Source: Wenzhouxiangella sp. (GTDB taxonomy: Bacteria; Pseudomonadota; Gammaproteobacteria; Xanthomonadales; Wenzhouxiangellaceae). From it: DNA of 8,052 nt. A program made the position numbers and the translations under genes. Location: positions 1 to 8,052 of the forward strand of contig SKQI01000181.1 in assembly GCA_007119095.1 (NCBI GenBank), written 5' to 3'. Numbering within the stretch: the first letter of the stretch is position 1; each line of letters starts with the position of its first letter. Of the stretch, positions 1 through 7,654 are shown in pieces. A model generated the notes under the pieces. It worked only from the letters and a program-made list of their open reading frames with translations, ran no database searches and was not told the origin of the DNA.

Positions 1-6
1 CCTTCG

Positions 7-106
7 GGCGCTCCTGTGGCGCTCCGCTGCCGCGTTCCGCCGCTTGGCAAGGGCTACGGCCATTCCCTGCGCGGCGCGCCTTGCAGCGAAGCGCCACAGG
101 AACGCT
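7..106. repeat. Long imperfect inverted repeat, REP/MITE-like
   Basis: Two arms of about 24 bases face each other. The left arm at 7-30 contains TCCTGTGGCGCT, and the right arm at 83-106 contains AGCGCCACAGGA. They pair with two internal mismatches (11/102 and 24/89) and one G-T pair at the outer end. A 52-base GC-rich spacer (31-82) separates them. No reading frame of note crosses the element. Its size and structure resemble a dispersed palindromic repeat or a small non-autonomous element. It could also fold as a large hairpin ending the transcript of a gene to the left, but no T-tract follows the right arm. Only one copy lies in this window, so dispersal is not shown. Confidence 0.6.
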
Positions 107-157
107 GAATCCTAACATCAGGTTGAAGGACCACTACTGGCTGCCTTTTCAACTTCA

Positions 158-709
158 ATGGACCCCATCATGAACCTGCTGAAGCGTTTGCGCGTCGGCG
201 CAATCCTTGTCTCTGCTGCCCTGCTGATGGCAGGATGCGCCACCACGCCGTCCGACGACAGCCTGATCCGCGAATCACGGGCGGCGCTGGAGCGCTTTGT
301 TGACCGCGACCCCGGACTTCAGGGCTGGATAGACCATGCCCATGCCTACGTTGTCTTTCCCGAAATTGCCAAGGGTGGACTCGGCGTGGGTGGCGGATTT
401 GGTCGTGGCATCGTCTTCCAGCAAGGTCGCCCGATCGGCCGCAGCTCGGTTTCTGAAGCCACGATTGGTGCCCAGATTGGCGCCCAGTCATACAGCCAGG
501 TCATTTTTTTCCAGGACGAAGCAGCATTGCGCGTTTTCCAACGCGAAAACCTTGAGTTCTCGGCCCGGGCAACGGCGGTTGCCGCCAGTGCAGGGGCCGC
601 GGCCACGACCAGCTACGAGCGCGGCGTGGCGGTATTCATCATGACCCGGGGCGGCTTGATGGCGGAAGTGTCCATTGGCGGTCAGCGGTTTCGCTACACC
701 TCGCTCTGA
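158..709 (+). CDS. SYLF (YSC84-like) domain lipoprotein
   Basis: This is a small exported protein of 183 residues. A basic n-region and a hydrophobic stretch (about residues 10-24) lead into a lipobox ending LMAGC, with the lipidated cysteine at residue 27 and alanine after it. This fits sorting to the outer membrane. The rest is a SYLF/YSC84 domain from about residue 60 to the end. Visible family features are AYVVFPEIAKGGLGVGGGFGRG near residues 63-84, IGAQIGAQSYSQVIFF near 103-118, and a C-terminal RGGLMAEVSIGG segment. Eukaryotic SYLF proteins bind phosphoinositides; the bacterial lipoproteins have no settled function. No good Shine-Dalgarno precedes ATG 158. ATG 170 (residue 5) is an equally good start and gives a more typical signal peptide, MNLLKRLR. 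The gene converges on the ABC exporter gene and overlaps its end by 16 bases. I see no convincing promoter in 107-157. Confidence 0.9.
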   Translation: MDPIMNLLKRLRVGAILVSAALLMAGCATTPSDDSLIRESRAALERFVDRDPGLQGWIDHAHAYVVFPEIAKGGLGVGGGFGRGIVFQQGRPIGRSSVSEATIGAQIGAQSYSQVIFFQDEAALRVFQRENLEFSARATAVAASAGAAATTSYERGVAVFIMTRGGLMAEVSIGGQRFRYTSL

Positions 710-2481
710 CCTTCCAGGAACTGCAGGCGTGCCAGGCGACGATAGAGGGGGTTATCGCGCACCAGCTCCTCATGTCGTCCATCGGCCACCACGCGGCCCT
801 TGTCCATCACCAGAATCCGGTCAGCGCGGCGGACCGTTGCAAGGCGATGGGCGATAACCAAAACCGTGCGGTCACGGCCAACAGTGTCCAGCGCCTCCTG
901 AACCAGGCGCTCGCTTTCCGCATCAAGACTGGCCGTGGCTTCATCGAGCAGCAGCAACGACGGGTTCTTGATCAGGGCCCTGGCAATGGCCAGGCGCTGG
1001 CGCTGGCCGCCAGAGAGGCGCTGACCACGCTCGCCGAGCGAGGTTTGATAGCCGTCCGGCCAGGCGCTGATGAATTCGTCCGCGTGGGCCGAGCGCGCCG
1101 CCTGCTCCAGGGCGGCGCTGCTGACCGGCTCGACGCCATAGCTGATGTTGTCAGCGGCCGAGCCTGAGAACAGCACCACATCCTGTGGTACTAGACCCAC
1201 GGCTTGTCGTAGCTGTTGCAAGTCCAGCGCCCGCAGATCAACATCGCCAAAACGGACACAACCGGTGTCTGGGTCATAAAATCGCAATAGCAGCAGGAAC
1301 AAGGTCGACTTGCCGGCCCCCGAAGGACCGACCAGAGCAACTGTCTGGCCGGCCTCAATGTGGAAGCTCAAGTTACACAGCACGGGCTGCTCGGGGCGCG
1401 ATGGGTAGTTGAAGCTGACCGACTCGAAATTCAGCGACAGCGGCCCTTCCGGCAGCGGCTCTGGAACCTCACACTGGCGAATGTCCGGCTCGAGCTCCAG
1501 GAGTTCGGCCAGTCTGTCCATCGCCCCGGCGGCGCGCTGGAGCTGCCCCCATATCTCGCTCAAGCTCGCCGTTGACCCGGCCGCAATCACGGCATACAGG
1601 ACGAACTGGCTGAGCTGCCCCGGCGTCATACTGCCTTCCAGCACCGCGCGCGCACCCAGCCACAAGACGAAAGTGATCGCGCCGAAGGTGAGCATGATCA
1701 CCAATACGATCAAGACCGTGCTGGCCGCAATCCGCTGCACATTGGCCTTGACCGCCGCTTCCACGCTGGCGCGGAAGCGGGTAATCTCCCGGCGCTCCTG
1801 GGCGAAGGCCTGCACCGTTTGCACGGCGTTGATCGCTTCATCGCCACGTGCGCTGATGTCGGCGACTCGATCTTGCGCCTGCCTGGAAAGCCGCCGAACC
1901 CAGCGCCCGAGTATGATCACGGGCAAGATGATCAGCACGATGAGCCCCCCGATTACTGCAGCCAGTCGCGGTGCCGTCAAGGTCAGGGCGATTGCACTGG
2001 CAGTCAGCATCAGCAGATTTCGAATCCCGAAAGATACCGTTGACCCGACCAGGGTTTCGATCAGCGTGGTATCGGTGTTCAGGCGCGACAGGACTTCGCC
2101 GGTGCGGGTCCGGGCAAAGAACTCGGGGCTCATGAACAGTACGCGCTCGAACACCGCACTGCGGATATCGGCAACCACCCGCTGGCCCAACCAACTCACC
2201 CAGTAAAATCGCAATCCCCCGCCGACTGCCATCACGACGGCGGCGGCGAATAGCAGCCAGAACCAGCGATCAATACGCGCCAGGTCGTCGGCCATGAACC
2301 CACGATCAATCACCTGGCCCACCGCCAGGGGAATAGACAGCGCAGCGGCCGCAGACAGCAGCAAAAACAGGGCTGCGAGCAAGATCTGCATTTGATAGCG
2401 CCGAACGAACGGTCGCAAGGACGAAAGCGACTGCAATCGTCGACCAGTGGGCCGGTCCTCGAGCATGCCAGCGCTGTCCAT
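694..2481 (-). CDS. ABC exporter half-transporter (fused membrane and ATPase domains)
   Basis: This protein of 595 residues fuses an ABC transmembrane domain (about residues 25-320) to an ATPase domain (about 345-585), the plan of MsbA, LmrA and BmrA homodimeric exporters. The ATPase has every catalytic motif: Walker A GPSGAGKST at 385-393, Q-loop glutamine in VPQD near 433, signature LSGGQRQR at 489-496, Walker B LLLLDEA with catalytic glutamate at 514, and the H-loop histidine in IAHR at 545. It should therefore be an active ATP-driven exporter at the inner membrane. The substrate is not evident; lipid, drug or another hydrophobic compound is possible. I chose ATG 2481 rather than the longest frame (from 2556), because it overlaps the rarD stop as TGATG and has a GAGGA ribosome site upstream. 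The longer frame would run 76 bases into rarD. It is the last gene of the asmA-rarD-ABC unit. It is not necessarily MsbA itself, since lpxK is absent beside it. Confidence 0.93.
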   Translation of the reverse strand: MDSAGMLEDRPTGRRLQSLSSLRPFVRRYQMQILLAALFLLLSAAAALSIPLAVGQVIDRGFMADDLARIDRWFWLLFAAAVVMAVGGGLRFYWVSWLGQRVVADIRSAVFERVLFMSPEFFARTRTGEVLSRLNTDTTLIETLVGSTVSFGIRNLLMLTASAIALTLTAPRLAAVIGGLIVLIILPVIILGRWVRRLSRQAQDRVADISARGDEAINAVQTVQAFAQERREITRFRASVEAAVKANVQRIAASTVLIVLVIMLTFGAITFVLWLGARAVLEGSMTPGQLSQFVLYAVIAAGSTASLSEIWGQLQRAAGAMDRLAELLELEPDIRQCEVPEPLPEGPLSLNFESVSFNYPSRPEQPVLCNLSFHIEAGQTVALVGPSGAGKSTLFLLLLRFYDPDTGCVRFGDVDLRALDLQQLRQAVGLVPQDVVLFSGSAADNISYGVEPVSSAALEQAARSAHADEFISAWPDGYQTSLGERGQRLSGGQRQRLAIARALIKNPSLLLLDEATASLDAESERLVQEALDTVGRDRTVLVIAHRLATVRRADRILVMDKGRVVADGRHEELVRDNPLYRRLARLQFLEGQSEV

Positions 2482-3377
2482 CAGACTGGAATCCTCGTAC
2501 GCCTTATCCTGACCCAGCCAGCCCAGGAGAACAAGAAAAGACCGATCCAGATGCAAGCAAAGGTCACCGCATGATCGATTGAAAATGGCTCGGCATAGAC
2601 AAAAACGGCCAGCACGAAGGTAATGGTGGGGGCGAGGTACTGCATGACGCCGATCGTGCTTAGCGGCAAACGCCGGACACCGGCGGCGAACAACAGCAGG
2701 GGGATGACCGTAACCAGCCCCGTTCCTGCCAGCAGCAGAGCCAGATCCAGCTCAGCCGGGTCAAAGGCCAGGCGCGTGTTTCCTGCCAGCCAGACCAGCC
2801 AGATCAGGGCCAGCGGCGCCATCAGCAAGGTTTCCCAGAACAGACCAATCATCGGACCGACATCCAGCACCTTTCGAACGACCGAATAGAGGGCAAAACT
2901 CAAGGCCAGACCCAGCGCAATCCAGGGAAACTGGCCCACTCGCAAGGCCATGTAAAGCGTCCCCAGAGCTGCAATGGCGACTCCTATCACCTGCAAGACA
3001 GCAAGCTTCTCTCGGAAGAAAATCACTCCGAAAAGCACGGTCACCAGGGGATTGATGAAGTATCCCAGGCTGGTGGACAGGACACGGTCAGTATTGACTG
3101 CATAGATGAAGATCAGCCAGTTCACTACGATCAGACTGCCGCTGAGCAGCAGTGCCGCCAGCGTGCGCGGCGCCAGAACAAGTCGCCTCGGAAGTGCCGC
3201 GCCATCGCGGATCAGCAAGACCAAGGCCAGCACGACCACCGACCACAAAACGCGGTGGGCGATGATCTCATCAGCGCCCACCTGCCCCAAGAACTTGAAA
3301 TAGACAGGAGCCATTCCCCAGGCCACAAAAGCGCCCAAAGCCGCCAACAGCCCGACCGAGTGCTGCGAATATTTCAC
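2481..3377 (-). CDS. rarD: RarD-like EamA-family transporter
   Basis: This is a membrane protein of 298 residues, almost wholly hydrophobic segments, consistent with the ten-helix fold of the drug/metabolite transporter superfamily built from two EamA repeats. RarD-family features are clear: AHRVLWS at 40-46, NWLIFIYAV at 86-94, the GYFINPL motif at 105-111, WETLLMAPLAL at 181-191, and RRLPLSTIGVMQYLAPT at 235-251. RarD was named for a link to chloramphenicol sensitivity, but its true substrate is unknown, so the symbol marks family rather than function. The start is GTG at 3377. It overlaps the TGA of the AsmA-family gene by four bases (GTGA), and only a weak GAG precedes it, so translation is probably coupled. 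Its own stop overlaps the next start as TGATG. The length matches the family. Confidence 0.9.
   Translation of the reverse strand: MKYSQHSVGLLAALGAFVAWGMAPVYFKFLGQVGADEIIAHRVLWSVVVLALVLLIRDGAALPRRLVLAPRTLAALLLSGSLIVVNWLIFIYAVNTDRVLSTSLGYFINPLVTVLFGVIFFREKLAVLQVIGVAIAALGTLYMALRVGQFPWIALGLALSFALYSVVRKVLDVGPMIGLFWETLLMAPLALIWLVWLAGNTRLAFDPAELDLALLLAGTGLVTVIPLLLFAAGVRRLPLSTIGVMQYLAPTITFVLAVFVYAEPFSIDHAVTFACIWIGLFLFSWAGWVRIRRTRIPV
2492..2496 (-). promoter_or_regulatory. Ribosome binding site deciding the ABC exporter start
   Basis: Read on the minus strand, GAGGA lies 10 bases before ATG 2481, inside the last codons of the RarD-like gene. The start then overlaps that gene's TGA as TGATG. Together these support the shorter exporter start and suggest translational re-initiation by ribosomes finishing the upstream gene. 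Confidence 0.6.
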
Positions 3378-4969
3378 TGCTCGGGCGGAACCAGCAGCGG
3401 CAATCGGGTCAGCTGAGGATGGATCAGGCTTCCGGCAAGCTCCAGCTGTTCCAAGCCCTCATCGGAGTGCACTTGCAGTTGTCCGCGCAGGCCCTGGTCC
3501 TCCAATTGGAAACCTGCATTGCCGCTGACCACGCGGCCAGGACTGACCACGCTCAGCGACCCCACCTCAAGTGAGCCAGGCAGCAGGCTCAATTCAGCGC
3601 GTAACAAATCAAACTGCTGACTGACAGGGTCAGACGCCTGAGCACCTTCAAGCCCTTCCAATAACGGCCACTCACCTCCCCAAAGCTCGACTGTTCCGTG
3701 CCCGGCCCAGCTCGCAGGTTGATCAATCAAATCACCAGAAACAGCAGCCAGTTCCAACAGCAGGTCGCCCTGGCCATCAAGAAACGGTGGTAGACGAAGG
3801 GCTCGCAATAAAGCAGCAGCGCTACTGACATCCGCTGTCACCAGGCTGTCGACCTGAGCTGGCTGGTGACGCAGATCCAGGGCAATCGAAGCAGCCAGCT
3901 CGGCGCCGGGAACGGAAGTTTGATCAAGCTCCAGCGCGACTAGTCCACTTCGCCCCGCAGCTTCCACTCTGGCACCCTCCAGCACCATCCCGAGCTCGGC
4001 AACCTTGGAGACCTCGGCCACCACATCAAAGTCAAAGCCTCGCAAAGCGGTCAGAACGCCGGATTCGGCGGGCAACTGCGACAGCTCGGCCAGTTTCCCG
4101 ACCAGTGCAAGCACGTCAACATCAAAAAAATCACTGGCCAGGGAGGCAGAAAGGTAGGGGCGATCCCCCGAAAGGTAGGCCCCCTCCACCAAGAAACGAT
4201 GCTGGTTCAGCATCAACATGCCACCATCGAGATCCAGACTCATGGGTGGCTGCGAAGAATACGACACGTTCCCGCGAAGTTCAGCCTGGTAGCGGCCACC
4301 ATCCATGACAGCCAGCAGGCGCATATTGCTGAGCCTGGCATTGCCGTTATTGCCAGGCACCAATAATCCATCCACCTCCAGGCTGTCGAACGCTGCAGGC
4401 TCTTCCATATTCCCTCGGAATCTAAACTCGACTGGACTGCCAGGCGTCACCCCGGCCAGATCGATGCGATCCATCTCCAGGATCTCGCGACCCGCCCGTC
4501 CAGCATCGGTAAAACTGACCACCGCGTGTTCAAGCGAAATTGGACCACTGGTCCAATCAGAAAGCCCTGGAGGCCGATCGCGCCCGAGCCCCTCCAGGTT
4601 GCTTCGGCCGCTTGGGTCCGTATGCAGGTTGATTCGGGCACCGGATAAACGTACATCACTGGCATCCACCCTCCCCCGCACCAGGGCCAACAGACGCACC
4701 CGCATATCAACCTGCTCGGCCCGAAACAACTCGGGCCCGTCAAAGCCCTCAGGCGGCAGCATGATCACCTGCTCCGCGGTCAGACGCAGACCGGGAAATA
4801 GCCGGAGCCGCAGCGGACCCTGAATCTCGATTCGCCGTCCGGTGTGATTTTCAACGTGCTGAGCAACCAGCAACTTCAGCCGCTGCTCGTCAAGGAATAT
4901 GACGCTACTGCCCACAATCCCCAGCACCATGATCGTGGCTGCAGCAAAAACGACGACGGCGTTGCGCAT
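3374..4969 (-). CDS. AsmA-family inner-membrane-anchored periplasmic protein
   Basis: This is a protein of 531 residues with one N-terminal membrane anchor (about residues 4-26), followed by a large periplasmic part rich in alternating beta strands. The AsmA N-terminal signature is visible at about residues 40-70: ENHTGRRIEIQGPLRLRLFPGLRLTAEQV. Further typical segments are the R-G-R-V-D-A-S-D-V-R-L-S-G-A-R stretch around 98-112 and a C-terminal AsmA-like region around 380-510 with GNAGFQL and GQLQV. AsmA-like proteins, including TamB and YhdP, form long hydrophobic grooves thought to carry phospholipids between membranes. E. coli AsmA has about 617 residues, so this is a shorter member. It starts the three-gene unit. 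ATG 4969 is well placed just before the anchor, although its ribosome site is weak. No clear promoter is visible in 4970-5076, the gap between it and the ribosomal terminator. Specific lipid substrate is unknown. Confidence 0.88.
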   Translation of the reverse strand: MRNAVVVFAAATIMVLGIVGSSVIFLDEQRLKLLVAQHVENHTGRRIEIQGPLRLRLFPGLRLTAEQVIMLPPEGFDGPELFRAEQVDMRVRLLALVRGRVDASDVRLSGARINLHTDPSGRSNLEGLGRDRPPGLSDWTSGPISLEHAVVSFTDAGRAGREILEMDRIDLAGVTPGSPVEFRFRGNMEEPAAFDSLEVDGLLVPGNNGNARLSNMRLLAVMDGGRYQAELRGNVSYSSQPPMSLDLDGGMLMLNQHRFLVEGAYLSGDRPYLSASLASDFFDVDVLALVGKLAELSQLPAESGVLTALRGFDFDVVAEVSKVAELGMVLEGARVEAAGRSGLVALELDQTSVPGAELAASIALDLRHQPAQVDSLVTADVSSAAALLRALRLPPFLDGQGDLLLELAAVSGDLIDQPASWAGHGTVELWGGEWPLLEGLEGAQASDPVSQQFDLLRAELSLLPGSLEVGSLSVVSPGRVVSGNAGFQLEDQGLRGQLQVHSDEGLEQLELAGSLIHPQLTRLPLLVPPEQ

Positions 4970-5076
4970 CAGAAATACCGGGAGTGCCCAAAACCACAGT
5001 TTACCGGAGCCATGGAGAAAAATACGGGATTGGCATGCCCGGCTTGCGCTTGAATATGAAACTCATCCAAAAAGCG

Positions 5077-5104
5077 AAAAGCCCGGCACATTGGCCGGGC
5101 TTTT
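5077..5104 (-). terminator. Rho-independent terminator of the alpha operon
   Basis: A perfect 7-base GC stem (GCCCGGC at 5081-5087 with GCCGGGC at 5094-5100) closes a 6-base loop. It is flanked by AAAA and TTTT, which extend the pairing to 11 bases. On the minus strand it is followed by TTTTCGCTTTTTGG and lies 25 bases after the rplQ stop, so it ends the ribosomal transcript. The flanking A and T tracts would allow activity in both directions, but no plus-strand gene reads into it here. Confidence 0.9.
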
Positions 5105-5129
5105 CTGCAACTTGCTTGCCGCGAATCGC

Positions 5130-5516
5130 TTACTCGGCGACTTCTGCACCTGGTGCATCAGGGCGATCCACCAACTCTACGTAGGCCATGGGGGCATTGT
5201 CACCAGCCCGGAATCCACACTTTAGAATCCGAAGGTAGCCACCAGGCCGCTGTGCATAGCGCGGCGCAATTTCGGAAAACAACTTGCCTACGGCTTCCTT
5301 ATCGCGCAGACGTGCGAAAGCCAGCCGACGCTTGGCCACCGTATCTTCCTTGGCCAGTGTAATCAGCGGCTCGGCAACCCGACGCAGCTCCTTGGCTTTG
5401 GGCAAGGTCGTCTTGATCAGCTCGTGATGAATCAGGCTGGCAGTCATGTTCCGGAACATCGCACGGCGATGCGATGAATTTCGGTTGAGCTTACGCCCTG
5501 CTTTGCGATGACGCAT
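5130..5516 (-). CDS. rplQ: 50S ribosomal protein L17 (bL17)
   Basis: This 128-residue protein is a component of the large ribosomal subunit. The family start MRHRKAGRKLNRNSSHRRAMFRNM is intact, followed by the LIKTTLPKAKELRRVAEPLITLAK helix (about 33-56). The C-terminal part has RPGGYLRILKCGFRAGDNAPMAYVELVDR (about 90-118). The last ten residues are a short acidic tail of the kind that varies between species; E. coli L17 is 127 residues long. A strong AAGGAG ribosome site overlaps the rpoA stop codon (TAAGGAG), and only 12 bases separate the two genes. It is the last gene of the alpha operon, followed directly by the terminator at 5077-5104. Confidence 0.98.
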   Translation of the reverse strand: MRHRKAGRKLNRNSSHRRAMFRNMTASLIHHELIKTTLPKAKELRRVAEPLITLAKEDTVAKRRLAFARLRDKEAVGKLFSEIAPRYAQRPGGYLRILKCGFRAGDNAPMAYVELVDRPDAPGAEVAE

Positions 5517-5528
5517 TTCCAGTTCTCC

Positions 5529-6533
5529 TTAGCGCTCGGCCCGGGCCAGATTAGCCGGCGGCCAATTCTCCAGGCGGGTACCCAGGTTGAGATCATGCGA
5601 AGCCAGCACGGTCTTGATCTCGGTCAGGGACTTCTTGCCCAGGTTGGGTGTTTTCAACAATTCGGTTTCGGTACGCTGCACCAGATCACCAACATACTGG
5701 ATATGCTCGGCTTTCAGACAGTTAGCGGAACGAACAGTCAGCTCCAGGTCGTCGATCGGGCGCAGCAACACCGGGTCGAAGATTTCCGTACTGGCTTCGG
5801 CCTGATCGGTCTCCCGAGCAACGAAATCGACAAATACAGACATTTGGTCCACCAGAATACCGGCCGCCAACTTTACCGAGTCCTCGCAGGACATGGTTCC
5901 ATTGGTATCGATATCCAGCACCAGCTTGTCCAGGTCGGTGCGCTGGGCAACACGAGCACTTTCGACGCTGTAAGCGACACGGTGCACCGGGCAATAAGAC
6001 GCATCGAGTTGCAAACGACCGATCGGACGAGACTCTTCATCAGCAAACTTCAGTGCCGCGGCAGGCTGGTAACCCACGCCGCGCGTTACCTTCAGCTTCA
6101 TGCTGAGCTTGATGTCCTTGGTCAGGTTGCAAATCACGTGATCCGGATTGACAACCTCGACATCGTGATCCAACTGAATGTCGCCTGCGGTAACGGGCCC
6201 GGCCTTGTCCTTGACCAAAGTCAACACGGCCTCTTCGCGAGAATGCATGCGAACAGCGACATCCTTCAGATTCAGCAGGACTTCCACGATATCTTCCTGC
6301 AAACCTTCCACGGCGGTGTATTCGTGCAACACGCCATCAATCTCCACCTCGGTGATTGCGCTACCTGGGATGGAAGACAGCAGGACACGGCGCAGGGCGT
6401 TGCCCAGCGTGTGTCCGAAACCACGCTCCAGCGGCTCCAGCGTGATGCGGGCCCGACGAGGAGAAATCTCGTCGACGATCAGCCCTTTCGGCTTGAGCAT
6501 CTTGCCGACAAGTGTGCTTATCTGGCCTGACAT
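5529..6533 (-). CDS. rpoA: DNA-directed RNA polymerase subunit alpha
   Basis: This 334-residue protein dimerises to seed assembly of RNA polymerase; the C-terminal domain contacts UP elements and activators. The N-terminal domain (about 1-238) has the family core TLEPLERGFGHTLGNALRRVLLSS (31-54) and EVEIDGVLHEY (62-72). A variable linker (about 239-255) precedes the C-terminal domain. There DDLELTVRSANCLKAE places Arg268, Asn271 and Cys272 at the positions of E. coli Arg265, Asn268 and Cys269, and NLGKKSL keeps the lysine and serine equivalent to Lys298 and Ser299. The DNA-binding surface is therefore intact. The length is 334 against 329 in E. coli. A GAGAGG ribosome site lies 6 bases before ATG 6533. 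The gene follows rpsD after 62 bases, the longest gap within the operon. Confidence 0.99.
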   Translation of the reverse strand: MSGQISTLVGKMLKPKGLIVDEISPRRARITLEPLERGFGHTLGNALRRVLLSSIPGSAITEVEIDGVLHEYTAVEGLQEDIVEVLLNLKDVAVRMHSREEAVLTLVKDKAGPVTAGDIQLDHDVEVVNPDHVICNLTKDIKLSMKLKVTRGVGYQPAAALKFADEESRPIGRLQLDASYCPVHRVAYSVESARVAQRTDLDKLVLDIDTNGTMSCEDSVKLAAGILVDQMSVFVDFVARETDQAEASTEIFDPVLLRPIDDLELTVRSANCLKAEHIQYVGDLVQRTETELLKTPNLGKKSLTEIKTVLASHDLNLGTRLENWPPANLARAER

Positions 6534-6595
6534 TGAATGCCTCTCTAAAATTCTACTTGGAACGGAGATGCCGACAGAATGCCGGCACCCGTGAA

Positions 6596-7222
6596 TTACT
6601 TCGAATACAGCTCGACGATCAAGCTTTCATTGATATCGGGCGGCAAATCGTCACGATCCGGGCGACCTTTGAATTCCCCGGTCATCTTGTCGAAGTCAAC
6701 GCTCACCCAGGCCGGAATCAGATCAAGCTCACGCGATACATTGATCGCTTCCTGAATTCGGAGCTGCTTGCGCGACTTCTCGCGAACTGCGACGACGTCA
6801 CCCGGCTTGACCTGGAATGAAGGAATATTCACCACCCTGCCATTGACCTCAATGGACTTGTGACTGACCAGTTGACGAGCTTGTGCGCGCGTGACACCGA
6901 AGCCCATGCGATACACCACATTATCCAGTCGGCACTCCAGCAGCTGCAGCAGGTTTTCACCCGTCGCGCCCTTCTGGCGAGCAGCTTCTTTGTAGTAATT
7001 GCGGAACTGCCGCTCCAGCACACCATACATGCGACGTACTTTTTGCTTTTCACGCAGCTGCAGGGCGTAGTCGGACAGACGCTGACGACGGCTGTCACCA
7101 TGCTGCCCAGGCGGCTGATTCAGTTTGCACTTTGAGTCCAGGCCACGGGCCGGGCTCTTCAGATTCAGGTCCATGCCCTCGCGACGTGCGAGTTTGCAGG
7201 TGGGTCCGGTATATCTAGCCAT
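6596..7222 (-). CDS. rpsD: 30S ribosomal protein S4 (uS4)
   Basis: This 208-residue protein is a primary 16S rRNA binder of the small subunit and, in E. coli, the autogenous repressor of the alpha operon. The order is the N-terminal domain (MARYTGPTCKLARREG), the conserved core LREKQKVRRMYGVLERQFRNYYKEA (56-80), and the S4 RNA-binding domain from about 98 to 160 with RLDNVVYRMGFG and RQLVSHKSIEVNGRVVNI. It ends in the usual LIVELYSK. Only two cysteines (9 and 32) remain in the region where zinc-binding S4 variants carry four, so this is a zinc-free form. ATG 7222 is preceded by no strong Shine-Dalgarno (TAAAGATT). rpsK ends 30 bases upstream, so coupling is possible. Confidence 0.99.
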   Translation of the reverse strand: MARYTGPTCKLARREGMDLNLKSPARGLDSKCKLNQPPGQHGDSRRQRLSDYALQLREKQKVRRMYGVLERQFRNYYKEAARQKGATGENLLQLLECRLDNVVYRMGFGVTRAQARQLVSHKSIEVNGRVVNIPSFQVKPGDVVAVREKSRKQLRIQEAINVSRELDLIPAWVSVDFDKMTGEFKGRPDRDDLPPDINESLIVELYSK

Positions 7223-7252
7223 AATCTTTATTCAATCCAGCGATACAGCACG

Positions 7253-7642
7253 TTAGACGCGACGTTTCTTGGGGGGACGGCAACCATTGTGAGGAATGGG
7301 AGTAACGTCCACGATATTGGTGATCTTGAATCCAACCGCGTTCAACGAACGAACGGAAGACTCACGGCCCGGCCCCGGACCATTGACCCGCACTTCAAGA
7401 TTCTTCATCCCGTATTCCTGCGCGGTCCGACCTGCATTCTCGGCGGCAACCTGAGCGGCAAAGGGTGTCGATTTGCGTGAACCGCGGAAACCCGAACCTC
7501 CGCTGGTCGCCCACGCCAGGGCGTTGCCCTGCCGATCGGTAATCGTGATGATGGTGTTATTGAACGAGGCATGCACGTGAGCAATACCGTCAACAACGAC
7601 CTTCTTGACCTTTTTCTTGCCTTTGGCTGTCTGCTTGGCCAT
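7253..7642 (-). CDS. rpsK: 30S ribosomal protein S11 (uS11)
   Basis: This 129-residue protein lies on the platform of the small subunit near the mRNA exit. The family blocks are complete: GIAHVHASFNNTIITITD (19-36), ALAWATSGGSGFRGSRKSTPFAAQ (41-64), and a C-terminal DVTPIPHNGCRPPKKRRV. Asn119-Gly120 in that tail matches the site that becomes isoaspartate in E. coli S11. The basic N-terminus (MAKQTAKGKKKVKK) is typical. Length equals E. coli S11. It starts 12 bases after the rpsM stop, with AAGG overlapping that stop and a closer GAGAG. Confidence 0.99.
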   Translation of the reverse strand: MAKQTAKGKKKVKKVVVDGIAHVHASFNNTIITITDRQGNALAWATSGGSGFRGSRKSTPFAAQVAAENAGRTAQEYGMKNLEVRVNGPGPGRESSVRSLNAVGFKITNIVDVTPIPHNGCRPPKKRRV

Positions 7643-7654
7643 CTTCTCTCAACC

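Noticed and set aside
107..157. Possible integron attC-like site or short inverted repeat (GTTGAA with TTCAAC)
   Set aside because: The core sites do not fit the RYYYAAC/GTTRRRY pattern, and the six-base pairing is too short to mean much.
1409..2206. Plus-strand open frame of 265 codons opposite the ABC exporter gene
   Set aside because: It is antisense to the conserved exporter, with serine- and arginine-rich low-complexity translation typical of a shadow frame in GC-rich DNA.
5001..5066. A minus-strand frame of 21 codons (starting MSFIFKRKPG) between the terminator and the AsmA-family gene
   Set aside because: It has no ribosome binding site and resembles no known leader peptide; a frame of this length is expected by chance.
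5508..6530. Plus-strand open frame of 340 codons opposite rpoA
   Set aside because: It is an antisense shadow of rpoA, whose protein is unmistakable. The translation is rich in H and Q with no recognisable domain, and no ribosome site supports it.
6569..6587. Small hairpin (TGCCG with CGGCA) in the rpsD-rpoA gap
   Set aside because: The stem is only five bases with a nine-base loop and no T-tract follows on the minus strand, so it is not a credible terminator or attenuator.
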